NCBI RefSeq assembly: GCF_029962835.1
Contig: NC_080577.1
Location: forward strand, 3,410,001 to 3,474,000
Source of the DNA: Magnolia sinica
Lineage: Eukaryota; Streptophyta; Magnoliopsida; Magnoliales; Magnoliaceae
Reading direction: 5' to 3'
DNA length: 64,000 nucleotides
In this document: in pieces, positions 1 through 12,048 of the stretch
How positions within the stretch are numbered: position 1 is the first letter of the stretch
How the letters are laid out: the number at the start of each line of letters is the position of its first letter
Program-made: the position numbers and the translations under genes
Notes under the pieces: model-generated
What the model saw: the letters and a program-made list of their open reading frames with translations, nothing else
Told to the model about the DNA's origin: nothing
Databases searched by the model: none

Positions 1-430
1 ATGATGATACGCAGACGCTAAGAAATTGCATAGAAATTGAATACATGGCTTATGAGTAATTCAAATTAAAACGGTCTGAATTATTTGCAAGAGGTTAGAT
101 GTATCATGAACCAAAAAATCACGCTAATTGGATGATCGTACCATCAGATTTGTGGATATCTATTGGATGGTTCAAAATGACAAAAAAATCCAATGGTCTG
201 ATTTCGACAAAGAAGTGTCCACTAGTCAATTGTTCAACCAATCTACCTTATAGTGGGTTCCACAATTTAGTCGGTTTATTTAAGTTAATATATGCAACGC
301 GTACCATCTCTAAGTGCCTGCGTATCAAGCGTCCTACGCAGCCAGAGTATCGTATAATTATAACTCCCTATCTAGAATAGAAAGAGTAAATAGAAAGAGT
401 AAAGACCACTCCGTAAAAAACGACATGACC
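1..430. repeat. Dispersed repeat copy inside the LOR intron (family R1)
   Basis: AT-rich sequence containing gatacgcagacgctaag and gatgtatcatgaaccaaaaa. The same ordered words recur near 29,565-29,990, and shorter related words near 51,920-52,110 and 62,495-62,760. I read it as one copy of a dispersed non-autonomous element in the intron of the LURP-one-related gene. The left edge is cut by the window and no termini or target duplication were resolved. Confidence 0.45.
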
Positions 431-474
431 GTGTCAATAAGTCAACTCGCCCCGCTCCGAGCGAGTCGCGACCG

Positions 475-478
<4 letters not shown>

Positions 479-507
<29 letters not shown>
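479..507. repeat. (GA)n microsatellite at the LOR splice donor
   Basis: A run of about 14 GA units on the plus strand. On the gene's strand it reads CT and starts within the first bases of the intron, immediately after the donor. Confidence 0.9.
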
Positions 508-508
<1 letters not shown>

Positions 509-510
<2 letters not shown>

Positions 511-730
511 TGCGACGGACGGTGAGGAGGCACTTTCCAGTGGCGTTCATGAGGACGAGTTCGTCAAGGTTACCGGCTTCCGGGCCGTAGCTGTCGACTC
601 GGAAGACGATCTGACCGTTGGAGTCGTAGACGGTGAATCCATCTCCTTCGAAGAAGTGGGAGGTTTTCAGTACGGTCAGCTGCGTTTCCTCTTCGTAGCA
701 GAAGCTCTCTTCCACGATCCCTCCACCCAT
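509..730 (-). CDS. LURP-one-related (LOR/tubby-C2) protein, first coding exon only
   Basis: The exon encodes 74 residues from an ATG at 730-728 to a splice donor directly after 509. The protein begins MGGGIVEES and carries the family's N-terminal pattern: TQLTVLKTSHFF, then EGDGFTVYDSNG, IVFRVDSYGP, and LLTVRRK at the exon end. This is the first half of the LOR beta-barrel (DUF567, tubby-like fold), a plant family that includes LURP1, involved in oomycete defence; other members are largely uncharacterised. The intron is phase 0 and begins gtctctctct, so a CT microsatellite starts at the donor. The open frame does run into the intron, but that tail is only Ser-Leu repeats. The C-terminal half must lie left of position 1. 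Family call is firm; the in-vivo function is not predictable. Confidence 0.85.
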
Positions 731-759
731 CGATCTAAATCCCAACACCACAACTCAAC

Positions 760-762
<3 letters not shown>

Positions 763-806
<44 letters not shown>
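763..806. repeat. (GA)n microsatellite in the LOR 5' leader
   Basis: About 22 GA units lying 33 bp upstream of the LOR start codon, reading as CT on the gene strand. Such tracts in plant leaders are known binding sites for BBR/BPC GAGA-binding factors; that role here is an inference. A weak TATA-like word (tatttaa on the minus strand) lies near 866-874. Confidence 0.85.
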
Positions 807-808
<2 letters not shown>

Positions 809-969
809 GGTTTATGGAAGACTGTGGGTTGGCTTTTTGAGTAGGCTTGGCCACATGTGGAAGATGTTAAATAGTCAAGATTGGTAAGGACGACTGTACC
901 GTCGCTTTCCGTGTAGAGCATTTTTATGAAGGAAAAAGTAATCCTCGGTCGAGTACCACTTTGGTAACG

Positions 970-1115
970 ATGTGCCAGACTGGAGTTTTTATTTTTTTAT
1001 TTTTTACACACACACACCCCCACACACTCACGCGGTAGTGGAATTTCACCACCTATGGGTACTCGAACCCTTTACCGGGTGTTGAAACTCCTAAGAGTCA
1101 CTTGCCATTCTTCAC
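970..1115 (-). repeat. SINE-like repeat with B box and GT-rich tail (copy 1)
   Basis: Read on the minus strand, it has a tRNA-like B box (gggttcgagtaccc), then a conserved ataggtggtgaaatt block, then a GT-rich stretch and an A-rich end. Two related copies lie at 47,130-47,275 (minus) and 39,911-40,035 (plus). The A box is unclear, so this may be a 5'-truncated SINE. Confidence 0.5.
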
Positions 1116-1400
1116 ATTTTTCAGGCCATTTATCAAAGATAAGGACGATTGGATCATCAGGTGGGTCCCATGAACATAATAGAATTTGGACCGTTCATAT
1201 GTTTCTGTTGACTGCCATTTGTTATCCTTATTTGTGGCCCATATTATGATATTCTAGTCTTGGTTCCCGGGACATGGCATCTACAAGGAAGGTTTGCCCT
1301 CTCAACATATCTGATCTAGCACATAATCACACGCTGACACACACACACACACACACCACACTACATAGGCACCCGACCCCATTGTCTCAGTGTTTGAAAC

Positions 1401-1726
1401 AATATCTGTCTACTGCTAGGCCATGAAACCGGACACTAATGCCTCGTTAGTTACCAGGTTATTATATTTTAGCCAGAACTAAAGAAATGAAAAGGGTAGG
1501 ACACAGTGACGCGAGCGTTTACTTTGTTTGGATAGCAAGTATCAGCCAATGAGACTCATCTAAATAATATCTGTCTACTGCTGGGCCATGAAACCGGACA
1601 CTAATGCCTCGTTAGTTACCAGGATATTATATTTTATGTAGAACTAATGAAATGGAAAGGGAAGGAAACAGTGATGGGACCGTTTACTTAATTTGGATAG
1701 CAAGGATCAGTCAATGAGACTCATCT
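1401..1726. repeat. Tandem duplication of a ~165-bp unit
   Basis: Two direct copies, 1401-1565 and 1566-about 1726, both starting aatatctgtctactgct and ending near gagactcatct. Scattered substitutions show the duplication is not recent. A CA microsatellite lies just upstream at 1336-1356. Confidence 0.85.
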
Positions 1727-3100
1727 TTACACATTATATTAAAATATGGAAAAATCTTATCATAAATGTATAGGTAAAATATTCTACTTTTGGTCATTTT
1801 TACATTATAATCTATAATGAAATGCTTTATTGGAAGGTTTTTGAGGGTACTAAGGAAGTAAGGGGTCATTTGGCAGCATATTTGGAATTCAGGGGATTGT
1901 TAATACTCACTTTCACATAGCTTTGTAAATTATTATTTTTTGGATTAACAATTTTCTCTTTTTGCTCATTTTTAAAGGTAGAAGAGTCACGAATGTAACA
2001 TAAGCATAGGTAGGCTACTAATCTATTATACATGTGGCCTGATGATGATATCCCAAAGCAATTAGATATTGACTGCATCACTAAAATTACATCAATAGAA
2101 TGATTTAAGTCCAAACATTGCCCATATAAATTAATAATTAAAAAACATTGGTTAATCGCTTGATTATGATCCTTTGCTTGTGGCCCATCCCAGGCTTGGG
2201 ATTTTATCATTTTTTACTGAAGTATATATTTCAATGAGTTTCTCACAATCATTGTACCAAACATCGCATATGTACATAATTATGGATTTAAAGTTGATTT
2301 AGTAATTAAATTCAAATGCTTGTGAATATACTACCTAGTTTTAATGCATTGCTTTTTTTGGAGTACAACGGACTTCAAATACAAGCAAACAAACACAACT
2401 AAAGGATTTAAAATTATCATTGATTCATAATCACCTTAATGCAGAATCGGTGATTCCGAATCCAAGTATTTGAAATTCAAGCTGCCAAATGGGTTGTTAA
2501 TTCAACAAAACTATTAACTCATAGTTCTTTTATAGGGTCATCATAAACCTAATAATTTATTTTTCATTTCGAGAACAAAAAAATAATAGAAAGAATTTTG
2601 TCTTCAATTGAGATTACAAAATTTTAATTTTCTATAATTGGTATGCTAGAGTTGTTCGACTTTAAAAAAATTTTATTGATTCCACTCACTTGGACTATGT
2701 CCAAGTACGATATATTTTAGTGCATTTCTTCTTTGACATTATAAATTAAAAGAAGAGTTATGTCAAGATCAACATCTCTTTAATACTATAATACATATAT
2801 TTTTTTTAATCATTCTCATTCGCTTAATATTGTTCACTTCAATAATGCTCATGCTTATGATAGTTATATTATTGGATATAAAATTTACTTTATGCAAAAA
2901 ACAAATACCTCAACCTCTTCATTTTCTTTGTTCGACAACTTCTTTCTCTAGAATTTTATTTCGATCGTATTCATCTCTTTTAGTGTTGTGATTGTCCAAA
3001 TCTGCCTCTTCCTCTTTCTTAGGAAGATTGAACATCAAGCGATAACTTCGTTAGAAAAGCTTTCATGAAGAATACATGTTGATTGATTTGTTACTCATGT
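1727..3100. other. AT-rich intergenic sequence, nothing recognised
   Basis: Low-complexity AT-rich DNA without a coding segment, clear repeat boundary or RNA gene that I can support. Its right part may be the beginning of the old LTR that ends near 3638. Confidence 0.5.
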
Positions 3101-3629
3101 AACATAGGAAGTGGAGCAAGCATGTTCCTATCACAAATGGACCGGAAGAAGTCCAAAAGGAAATCAACAACAAATCAGCATAGTTCGATCGATCGAAATC
3201 GATCAAGCAGACTGATCGATGAAAATTCGAATTTAGATGAAAAGTTTGTTAGACACTTTTTACTCAATTTGATCGATCGATCGGGTCGGTTGATCAGAAC
3301 AAATAATTTTTTTGGGTTTTAAACTCTAAACATTTTTGCACCATTCCAATTGATTGATCGGTGATTCAATCGATGGACAACAAAAATTTATACATTTTTC
3401 AGTTTTTATTTCCTTATTAGTTTAGGTCTTTTCTAATTACATCTTAAGGTTTGTTTAAGGGTAGCTAAGCATGCAAACTCGTTTATTTTGATAGATTTTC
3501 AATAAAATTCTCTAGATTTCTATTCCTCTTGTGGATTTGAGAAATTTCTCTTGTAAATTCAAGAGGGATTTGTGGATTCAATGTGTTTATTATTTAAGGA
3601 ATATGGTGATCATCATTATCACGCCCTAC

Positions 3630-4601
3630 CCTGCGTTAGTTTGGTATTAGAGTGAGGCATTTCCTCGGATCGACAGCTTTTAACAACGAATCGGGCAACA
3701 ACCCCATCGACGGTGCTTTAGGAAATTATCCTTTAACAGTAGCAGCTTTTGAGGAGGCACAACGGGAGAATCAGCAAGTCATGCAAGGTTTGCAAGTTTC
3801 TCTCGACTACATGACAAAGGCCTTAGAGCAACTCCGTATTCGTGGAGATGATTTGCCTCTCGTATGCACTAGAATTCGCAATTATGTGGATCGCCGGGTG
3901 ATGTTGGTGGTGAATCGCAGACTCACTCTCGAGGATGTGGGATACAACGATGAAGAAATCAATGACACAATCTTAAAACACTACGGATGAGGCAATAATC
4001 AGGTAGATCAAACAGATTGAGAATTCAGGATGAAAGTCGATCTTCCTATCTTTAATGGCCAACTCCATATCAATGACTTTCTCGATTGAATGCTTGAAGT
4101 CAAGAGCTTCTTTGACTACATGGATATCCATGAAGAGAATAAAGTAAAACTCGTGGCTTACAATTTCAAAGGCAGAGCTTCAACTTGGTGGGAATAATTT
4201 TAGCTCGCATGGACAAGACTGATGAAGGCACCAATCCGCATGTGACAGTAGATGAAACAACTTATGCAATTGCAATATTCCTCCCTAATGATTACGATAA
4301 TGTATTGTTCCAATAATACTAAAAATATTGGTAGGATAGCCGATCAGCGAGAGATTGCGTAATGAAATTCTATCATTTTGCGGCATGAAATGATTTAGTT
4401 AAGATTGAATCACAGTAAGTCATCTGATTCAACAGTGGTTTGCATGTTGTGATTCAGGATTGGGTTCAGATATAGCTCATTTGGACGATGAACAAAGCGA
4501 TCAAACTAGCCACTCAAGCGGAGGCATAGCTTGAACAATCCAACACACATACCTATCCTGTTAATAGGGTGACCATTGTGGGTCCTAAGTAGGGAGCACC
4601 A
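3630..4601 (+). pseudogene. Decayed Ty3/Gypsy gag, first part
   Basis: A degenerate primer-binding site (ttggtattagag, 3641-3652) follows an LTR-like end cctgcgtta. Downstream, the translation parallels the gag of the element at 21.3-27.2 kb: a REN-QQVMQGLQVSLDYM segment, an RRLTLEDV segment, then KVDLPIFNG, a block with FFDYMDI, and KVKLVAYNFKGRASTWWE. Stops occur at 3988, in the FLD block and directly after TWWE. The reading is cut at about 4601 by a nested insertion and resumes at 9375. The upstream 3480-3640 resembles the LTR 3' end of the same Gypsy group (gtggatt...gaga words). Confidence 0.7.
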
Positions 4602-7545
4602 TAGTCACGCCCCGAAATTCAGATACAGAGTGTGCACCCTCAAACCCGACTTTCGACCCATGACACGTACACTGGGTGTACTTAATTCATTATTCGTACA
4701 ATTGTTTAGAGGCACAATTCAATGAATTCTAAGTTCACATCCAAATTTAGCATCCATTCATCCACGTTTGTATTACTTTCCTATAATTTCTATCATCATA
4801 TATTCAAAACCACATTGTCTGAACAAGAATTATCTGAGTCTACTCATTCGAAATTTCATTCAACAAAAACTAAAATACAATAATAATAATAAATCAAACA
4901 TTCTTCAATGATCATCACATTTATGTACAAATAGATACAAAATGAAATGAAACTCCTACATAAGTAATTAGTCCATCGTAGCATGTTAATCTTTTGCCAA
5001 ATATGGCACGTGGTCCCGCGATTCATCTAGAAAACGATCCTTATTTTTCCGCCACATAGTTTGAATTTTCTATTTCATTCATATCTGTACGGTTGTCAAT
5101 TCACAACGTTAGCTGGCCAGGCTAGTGTGTGAACCCATCATAGTTCATACACGTCATAATTAAAATAGAAATGCATGGATGTTATAAGATGCATGGATGC
5201 GTGAATGCATCAAGTGGGTAGATCCGTCCACTTGCTTGAGTTGGATTCCATCAACCCGCATCTCCCCCTTTTGGGTAGGCTTCCACCATCTTGGTAAGCT
5301 TCCACATATTGTGGGCATCCAGGGATGGTCCTCTAGGTCACCCGGTACTGTAAGTACCTACGGGTCTTCCAGGGCGTGCCCCCAGGATTCAACACAGGTG
5401 TGCTATGCATGACATGAATGAATGAAAATGATCGATGCATCATATTAGCATGTTGTCACATATAGCATCATGTTATATCTATAGAATTTCAAGCTTTAAA
5501 ATACAATAAAACCACCAATACAAAGAATCACACTCAACATATCAATCAAACAACTACTTTAAGTATGATGAAGAGGAAACAAGTTGGGATCACTCACCAG
5601 ATGATTTAGGGAGAAATTCGATAGAGCAGATCAGAGAATACCTATAAATAATCCATATGCAGTACATTATAATATTTATAAAAAAAAATATTAATTTCAT
5701 AAAGCATTTGATTTGTTTTGATTACTAACGAAGGTCATACATGGGAGTGGTACTTAGGTTTTATAAGGTAACATACTTCATAGATATGGTTTATCTTATC
5801 TATCTTAGTTAAAAAAGGCAGTCTAGATATCTTATAAGATGACCCACTACATGGATGGCTTGGATCTTGTAATAGCATGTTTTGTGATACATAATTTAGC
5901 CTATGTATGTTTTTTCCAAAACATGCATGTACCTTGTATAAGTTTTACCATGCATTTGAATGCTGAAATATATTAAATTATATATATCTAACACATTTTT
6001 TTATGTGGGTCCTACTTAAAAGGATCTGGACTGATTATATGGTTACCACCACTATATTGACCACTGGAAAGAAATTTCAATCCAATCTGAAATTTGTGGG
6101 ACCCGTAATACCCTAAACAATTATTGTACAACTGCCATTATTTTCTTTCTGTATGGGTTGCATACATTTTAAATATGTCCTAAATTTACACTCTTAATCT
6201 ACAGTACCCTTCCAAATCAAATGGATGGAGTGGATACAATAAATATATCATTGTGGGTCCACAATCTGATGACCCAAGATGGTTTTTAACATTAGAATCC
6301 GCACTTGGTTTCAATGCCGGAAGCCAAACTTTTATTTTTTGTACTTATTTATTTATTTAATTTGTTAATAGGTCCATGATAATCTAAACCATGGATAAGA
6401 TAGGTAATCTCCTCATAAAGGATGGGCCCAAAAATCTCCTTGAAATAACACTTTTGTAGCCCACACGAATACTCAATGGTGACAATTTAATTTTCACTGT
6501 TTAAAGCGCTGTGGTCCACGTGAGTTTTCTTTCGAATAAAATTTTCAATCACATATCTCTTATTAAGTGAAAAGATTATTAGACAGTATGGATTTGATAC
6601 TTACATCAAGAAAACCCCACATACAAGGCCATCAATCCAGACTAATTCCGGTAACGTAAATAGATCAATTTCACTTTTGCACACTGGAGTGTTTTTACAC
6701 CCATTTTATATTATTGTATTTTTTTTCATTATAGTCCATACATAATATATGTGCATAAGATCTATCCCATTCACCATTTTACTAACATCGTTTTAGGACA
6801 TTAGTAAGAAAATGAGGTAGATTCGTTATTCTGGTGGGTCATACCACCATGAACAACACCGATCGTACTTTCACCATTAAAACATATACATTTCTTAATT
6901 CGGACCCTCCTAACTGTATATGTAAGATCCGAGTTGTTCATTGGTCCACCCAATCATTTTTTAATGGTCAAAATAATTGGTATCTCCATCGGAACTCCCT
7001 GCAACCCCGATGGACATTCCAATGGCGAATGCATCACGAATTCTAATTTTGCATATTATGGCCTACCAAAATGTTAATTTAGCCTAATTTTTGGAGGTTT
7101 TCCATATTTTGGTCCTTAGAACCTAATGGACTAAATTGATCGGGCCACACATGCAAAATATGTAATTCAAGTAAAATAAACAAAAAGAACTTACGTGTTT
7201 CCTTTTATTTCTTGTTACATGCCTAAGGTGCTCCAAGGTGCATCGTGCATATGCGCACATATTGATATATGTGCACATGCATTGCACCCATGGTAGATCC
7301 ACACCATCCATCACTTGAAGCCAAAGTATAATAACATATTTAAAATAAAGATCTAAATTAAAATAAAATAAGTACTAACTTTTGCAAGCTGTTCTTCCAC
7401 TAACCACTCTACTTTTATCTTTTCTCTTATTTTTATTTTTCTCTTTTTGATCATGAGAAATGTCTGTCCTTATAAAGAAAAGAGAGTTACTCATATAAAA
7501 CGGATAACAAAATGATGTGGGAGGTTTCAACCGATTTGATCCCCT

Positions 7546-7604
<59 letters not shown>
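7546..7604. repeat. Compound (TA)n(GA)n microsatellite
   Basis: About 12 TA units (7546-7570) run directly into about 17 GA units (7571-7604), abutting the left terminus of a MITE-like segment. Confidence 0.9.
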
Positions 7605-7607
<3 letters not shown>

Positions 7608-7608
7608 T

Positions 7609-7952
7609 GCTCCCCTGCGCACCTACGCACGTGCGCACCTTTGCACACGTGCCATGGGTGTCTAATCTGAATGGTCCATGTGATGCGGAATCCCATGAAA
7701 CCACATGTGACAAATTTTCACCCCGATCTAAAATTATGGTGGGCCATAGCAAAGAGAAATGCAAATCAAGGGAGGAAACTGTTTTCATTTTCCATGGCCC
7801 ATCTAAGTTTTAGATCAAAGTAAAACTTGGGCCTGGGGGGTTTCACGAGGTGCTGCTTCAAATGAACGGTTCAGATTTTAGATCCACATCACGTATGATG
7901 GGTTCTCAAAAAAGTTCGTACGTAGTACGTACGAACTAGTTCGCAGGTGAGC
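7609..7952. repeat. MITE-like element between microsatellites
   Basis: An 11-bp imperfect terminal inverted repeat: gctcccctgcg at 7609-7619 and cgcaggtgagc at 7942-7952. The interior has no coding potential. It sits between a TA/GA tract on the left and a GT/TA tract on the right. No target duplication was found, so the superfamily is unknown. Confidence 0.5.
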
Positions 7953-7954
7953 GT

Positions 7955-7958
<4 letters not shown>

Positions 7959-8035
<77 letters not shown>
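7959..8035. repeat. Compound (GT)n(TA)n microsatellite
   Basis: About 16 GT units (7959-7990) followed by about 22 TA units (7991-8035). Alternating purine-pyrimidine of this length can form Z-DNA or cruciforms. Confidence 0.95.
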
Positions 8036-8036
<1 letters not shown>

Positions 8037-9374
8037 CAAAATTTTTAAATTTTTAAAATTTAAGGAACTGAAAAAATTTGGAGTTCTTACGGATGTATTT
8101 TCCATTGATATGTGGGGTCCACCTTGTTAGATCACTAGGAAAATTCACTCCGTTCATTCAACTTATTGGATCTTGTTAACTTATGGACTAAAAATAGAGC
8201 TTATTTAGTAATCATGTATGCCACAAAGTTTGAAAATCAACTTAAATCTATCTATTATTGGAATTTTCCCTGTGACCGGATCTGATGATCGGTTTGGATC
8301 TTCTCAGTGGGTCCTACTATGATGAAAGGGTGATGTATTTGCCTGGTCAAGATCCACTTCCGTTTCGCAACTAAATGAGTTGAGAGATTCGTGTGATAAC
8401 AAAACACATTGGTGTTATCTTTAATCTTTTTTTTTTCTTTTATATATATTAAGATACGGGTTCAGTTGCATAGATAGGAAGTCCAACATCCCTTAGTTTT
8501 TCGAAAAAAAATTTTAAAATGTAAATAACTTTCATTCACACCATTAGTTTCAAATGAAACTTTACCATGGCCCATCATTTTGTCTACTCTATCAACAAGT
8601 AAAGTGTGAGCCTTGATCTCACCAAGATGGCGAAAATGCCTTTTCAATGACTCACATCTACCTATAATTCAAATCAACGTGTATTAATGTCCTATGTGAA
8701 AACTTACCGGTAATTGTAATGTATGTCTTATAATCTTTCAAATGAATAGTTTATTTTGATATTTTGATGGTCCGTTTGGCGGATACAAACATGATAGACG
8801 GGATAATGAAGTAAAAAAAATTTAAGTAATTGGATTGTTAGGATATTAATCGTACTTACGGGTTATTGTACAGTGAGTTTTGTAAATGGATACATAAAAA
8901 GTAGTTTTTAGATGCAATCTATGTTAGAAATGTACACCATTAGATTTAAGTAAATGGTTCATTGGTGTAAAATGCTTAAATCATAATTTTGACAGTAAGT
9001 TAAGCATATTTATAAGTGATGATCAAAGTGAGCGGATTCAAATTTTAACTTGATGTGTGAACAAGTGCATGTGAAGATTTAGTAATTAGTTTACTTTGAT
9101 CGGGTGGTCCAAATTTAAAGTGGATGGTCAGATATCTACATTTGATGGCGATAGGTTATATTAATAGTTAGTTTTAATTTATGGGTAAGAATATTAGGGT
9201 ATTTAATGATTTATCCTATCAATCAATGGTTGAAAAGTACTCTCTATGGTTAGATTCAGGTTAAACTACATAAGTACTAATGGATCTATAAGTGTAAAGT
9301 TGAACAAGTGTAAAAGTGTAATCATACATCCTTATGTACAGGTAAACTCGCACCTAAAATTTCGGGTTGTTACA

Positions 9375-9480
9375 ACCACAGCCAAGGGAAAAAAACTTAG
9401 GGGGTCTCCTCAACCTCCTACACCCGTGAACCGAGAGTTGGGGAGCGGACAAGTAAGCCATTTGCTTCTTCAATCATGAT
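9375..9480 (+). pseudogene. Decayed Gypsy gag, continuation after the nested LTR
   Basis: The order ccacag...cctcaacctcctaca...gaaccg...ggggagcgg matches the intact relative at 22,985-23,047 (ccacgag...cctcaacctcttacaa...aaccg...ggggagcgg). This shows that the LTR at 4602-9374 split a gag gene. After about 9480 the similarity is lost, and 9481-9950 holds nothing I recognise. Confidence 0.55.
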
Positions 9481-9955
9481 GTTAATGCATTGCCAATGTT
9501 TCAGCTCCAAGATTAACCATCTTACATGTGATGCTCCTTTGAGGTGACCAAGGTGATGGGGGTTGGTAAATCTCTTACAACTAATGACAATGTTGCATGT
9601 AATCATAAGGGATTCACTTAGATGGGTCTTCTAAAGGATTTAGACAATGATATACATATAGAGATTGGGTTTAAACTCTAAAAAATGGTGGAGTTCAAGC
9701 ACATCTTTAAGGTGGATGTTAAAATCCTTGTTAAAGTGTTAATCTCAATGAAGATGACTAAGAACTCATTGATTTATAGGCTTGAGATGATGGATATGTT
9801 CATGTAATCACCTAAGCTTCTATTTCACCAAAAATACATCCAATTGTTCAAAACCGAATGCCCTATATATAAAGTTTGAGTTACAATGATTAAAAAAATA
9901 GATAGAAAACGGCTCTATCGATGGCATTAAGAAATCAACTTTCCAGTTGAAATAT

Positions 9956-11896
9956 TGTAACAACCCTAAATTTTGGTACATTATTAAAAAAATAAAATTA
10001 AATATTTAAAGATTTTATTTTAAAATAAAAAATAAAAACAAGTCAATAGTTGAGTTGGTAGCGAAATTCTTAGTTGAGAGAGAGGTTTAGGGATCGATTC
10101 TTGAAGTGGTAATAATAAATTTTTTATTATGTTGTTAATTTCTTCTTGATCCATCCACACCATCATTCTATCTGAGAATTTTCTTTAAAAGGGATACGGA
10201 AGTTTCTGCATTTTAAAAAAAAAAAGGAGATAGAAAGCCTAAAGTAAAAGGAAGAGAAAATTCTAAGAAGGCTTGATCAGGTAAGTTCTAATCGTTAGAT
10301 CTTTTTAACTTTTTATTATGTTGTTAATTTCTTCTTGATCTATACAATGGATGGCGTGGATCATTCACACCATCATTGTATAGATGTGTAGAGTCAATTT
10401 TAATAAAGTGATGATTTTATGATTTTGGTCTAATTAGTAATATTTTAGGAATAAATTAAATGGATGGAACCTGATTGTGCTAAGATAGATCTGTACGGAT
10501 CATATGATCCTTAAGGGCAAAATATACAAGGGCCATAAATTTTAGATCAATCTAACAATCAGATAGGCTACACTAGTCATATCTAAAAGTGTTTAATAAG
10601 GGAATTTTAGATTCTTGCGTAAGTGTTGGTATCACTTGGCGTACAAGGTCGAGATGGGTCATCGGTGTATGTGTGGTTAGATCCACACCATCCATCTAAT
10701 GTGTAGAGGCAAAACATGATAATACCTCAAGAATCTGAATGATCTGACCATCCGATGGACCACCCCGATCAAGTAATTATTATTCAAATTTATAATCTTA
10801 AAAAGGAGAAAAAAATAGAATAAAAATTTTAGTTATTTGATTATTTAGATCTGGCCACCTAGGATGTTAATCAGAGGTGGGCCCCACCATGTAATAAAAA
10901 TATATGAATAATAATGTTGTTGATATAACTGATAGGATTTCTGAATTCAAACCAACATAATTACCATGTGGATTCTACACTACCAGACTCAGGTGAGTAA
11001 CTCAACTTGTCTCATAATTCATTAAAATTAAAATAAATCATTGTGATTGTTTAATTGATTTACTGGTTTGAATATTTTGATATGATAATTGTATGATAAA
11101 TTTATATGTGAATATTTTAATCGAGACAACTATGCCAAATATGAAAAATATGCATTTACATATCATCCATCATTCATTGTATTGCATAATGTATGTCGAT
11201 CCTGGTAGAGCGTTACCAGATGCAGGCTATGCCCAAGCCTACCGAAAGGTGGAAGCCTACCCAACGGGTGGATGCGGGTTGACGACTTCCAACCTAAGTA
11301 GATGGACAATCACCCCATCTGATGCATTCATACCCCATTTTACATCATTGTACATGTATTTTTGTATTATTTTAATTGATATGATTATGAACATTGCGGG
11401 GTTATATCACTAAGCCTGGCCAGCTTATATATTTTTTATTGATGGAAAAACCGTACAGATGTGAATGAGGGTGGGCCGGTGGCTTAAAAATAGGAATATG
11501 TGGTCAAGCCAGAAAGGACTTAAGGGACACGTGACCCTACTTGACAAAAAAAGAAGTTGGAGCCTCAGACTAGTCATGATATTTTTACTTTAATTATATT
11601 TAATTTTCTTAAATTGTAAATTAATTCTGTCAAGTTGTTGGACATGTTTATTTCATTTCATAAGATCTCAATTGAGAGGGTCCTTAGTTATGTTTATGAT
11701 TAATTATTGGAATAAATGATCGTTTCTTATTTTTGAGATGTTGTTGAGTATGAATGGAATGTAAATCTACGGTAGGGCTAGTAGGTAAATGAATAATTGT
11801 ATAATTGAATGAAATTAGTACACTCAGTGTACGTGTCATGGGCCGAAACTCAAGTCTGAGGGTGCACACTCTGTACTCGAATTTTGGGGCGTGACA
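9956..11896 (-). mobile_element. Solo LTR, minus orientation, with perfect 5-bp target duplication
   Basis: On the minus strand it begins TGTCACGCCCC and ends GGGTTGTTACA, so it has TG...CA termini. It is flanked by AATAT at 9951-9955 and AATAT at 11897-11901. No primer site, gag or pol follows, so this is a solo LTR of 1941 bp left by LTR-LTR recombination. It is homologous to the plus-oriented LTR at 4602-9374. The block 11,205-11,320 (with gtggaagcctaccca and gggttgacgactt) is the conserved internal part. Confidence 0.85.
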
Positions 11897-12048
11897 AATA
11901 TTGCTGGACATTTTACACACTACTACCTGATGCCATCAAGTGGTCTTCGATGCCATTGAGAAACTCAAATAAAAAGATCACTATTTGCTGGACCTACTTA
12001 ATGCAATCGAGGGGATCTTCGATGTCATTAAAGACCCCTCGGGTAGCT

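Larger units (their letters stand above)
4602..9374 (+). mobile_element. Nested LTR, plus orientation, itself interrupted
   Basis: Starts near agtcacgccccgaaattc and ends cgggttgttaca. Both ends match, in opposite orientation, the solo LTR at 9956-11896, which reads tgtcacgcccc at one end and gggttgttaca at the other; an internal block at 5200-5340 (caacccgcat, gtaggcttccacc) also matches. It interrupts the old gag, which continues on both sides. A 4-bp acca flanks both ends. At 4.77 kb it is much longer than its 1.94-kb relative, so later insertions are expected, including the microsatellite and MITE region at 7546-8035. I saw no gag or pol inside. Confidence 0.65.

Noticed and set aside
314-844. 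Plus-strand ORF across the LOR exon
   Set aside because: It is the opposite strand of the LOR exon plus GA repeats that give Arg-Glu runs.
7375-7813. ORFs with Ser-Leu, Tyr-Ile or Arg-Glu runs
   Set aside because: They are translations of GA and TA microsatellites.
10024-10110. tRNA-like A and B box words (tagttgagttggtagc, ggatcgattctt)
   Set aside because: Inside the solo LTR, spacing and flanks not convincing; no cloverleaf.
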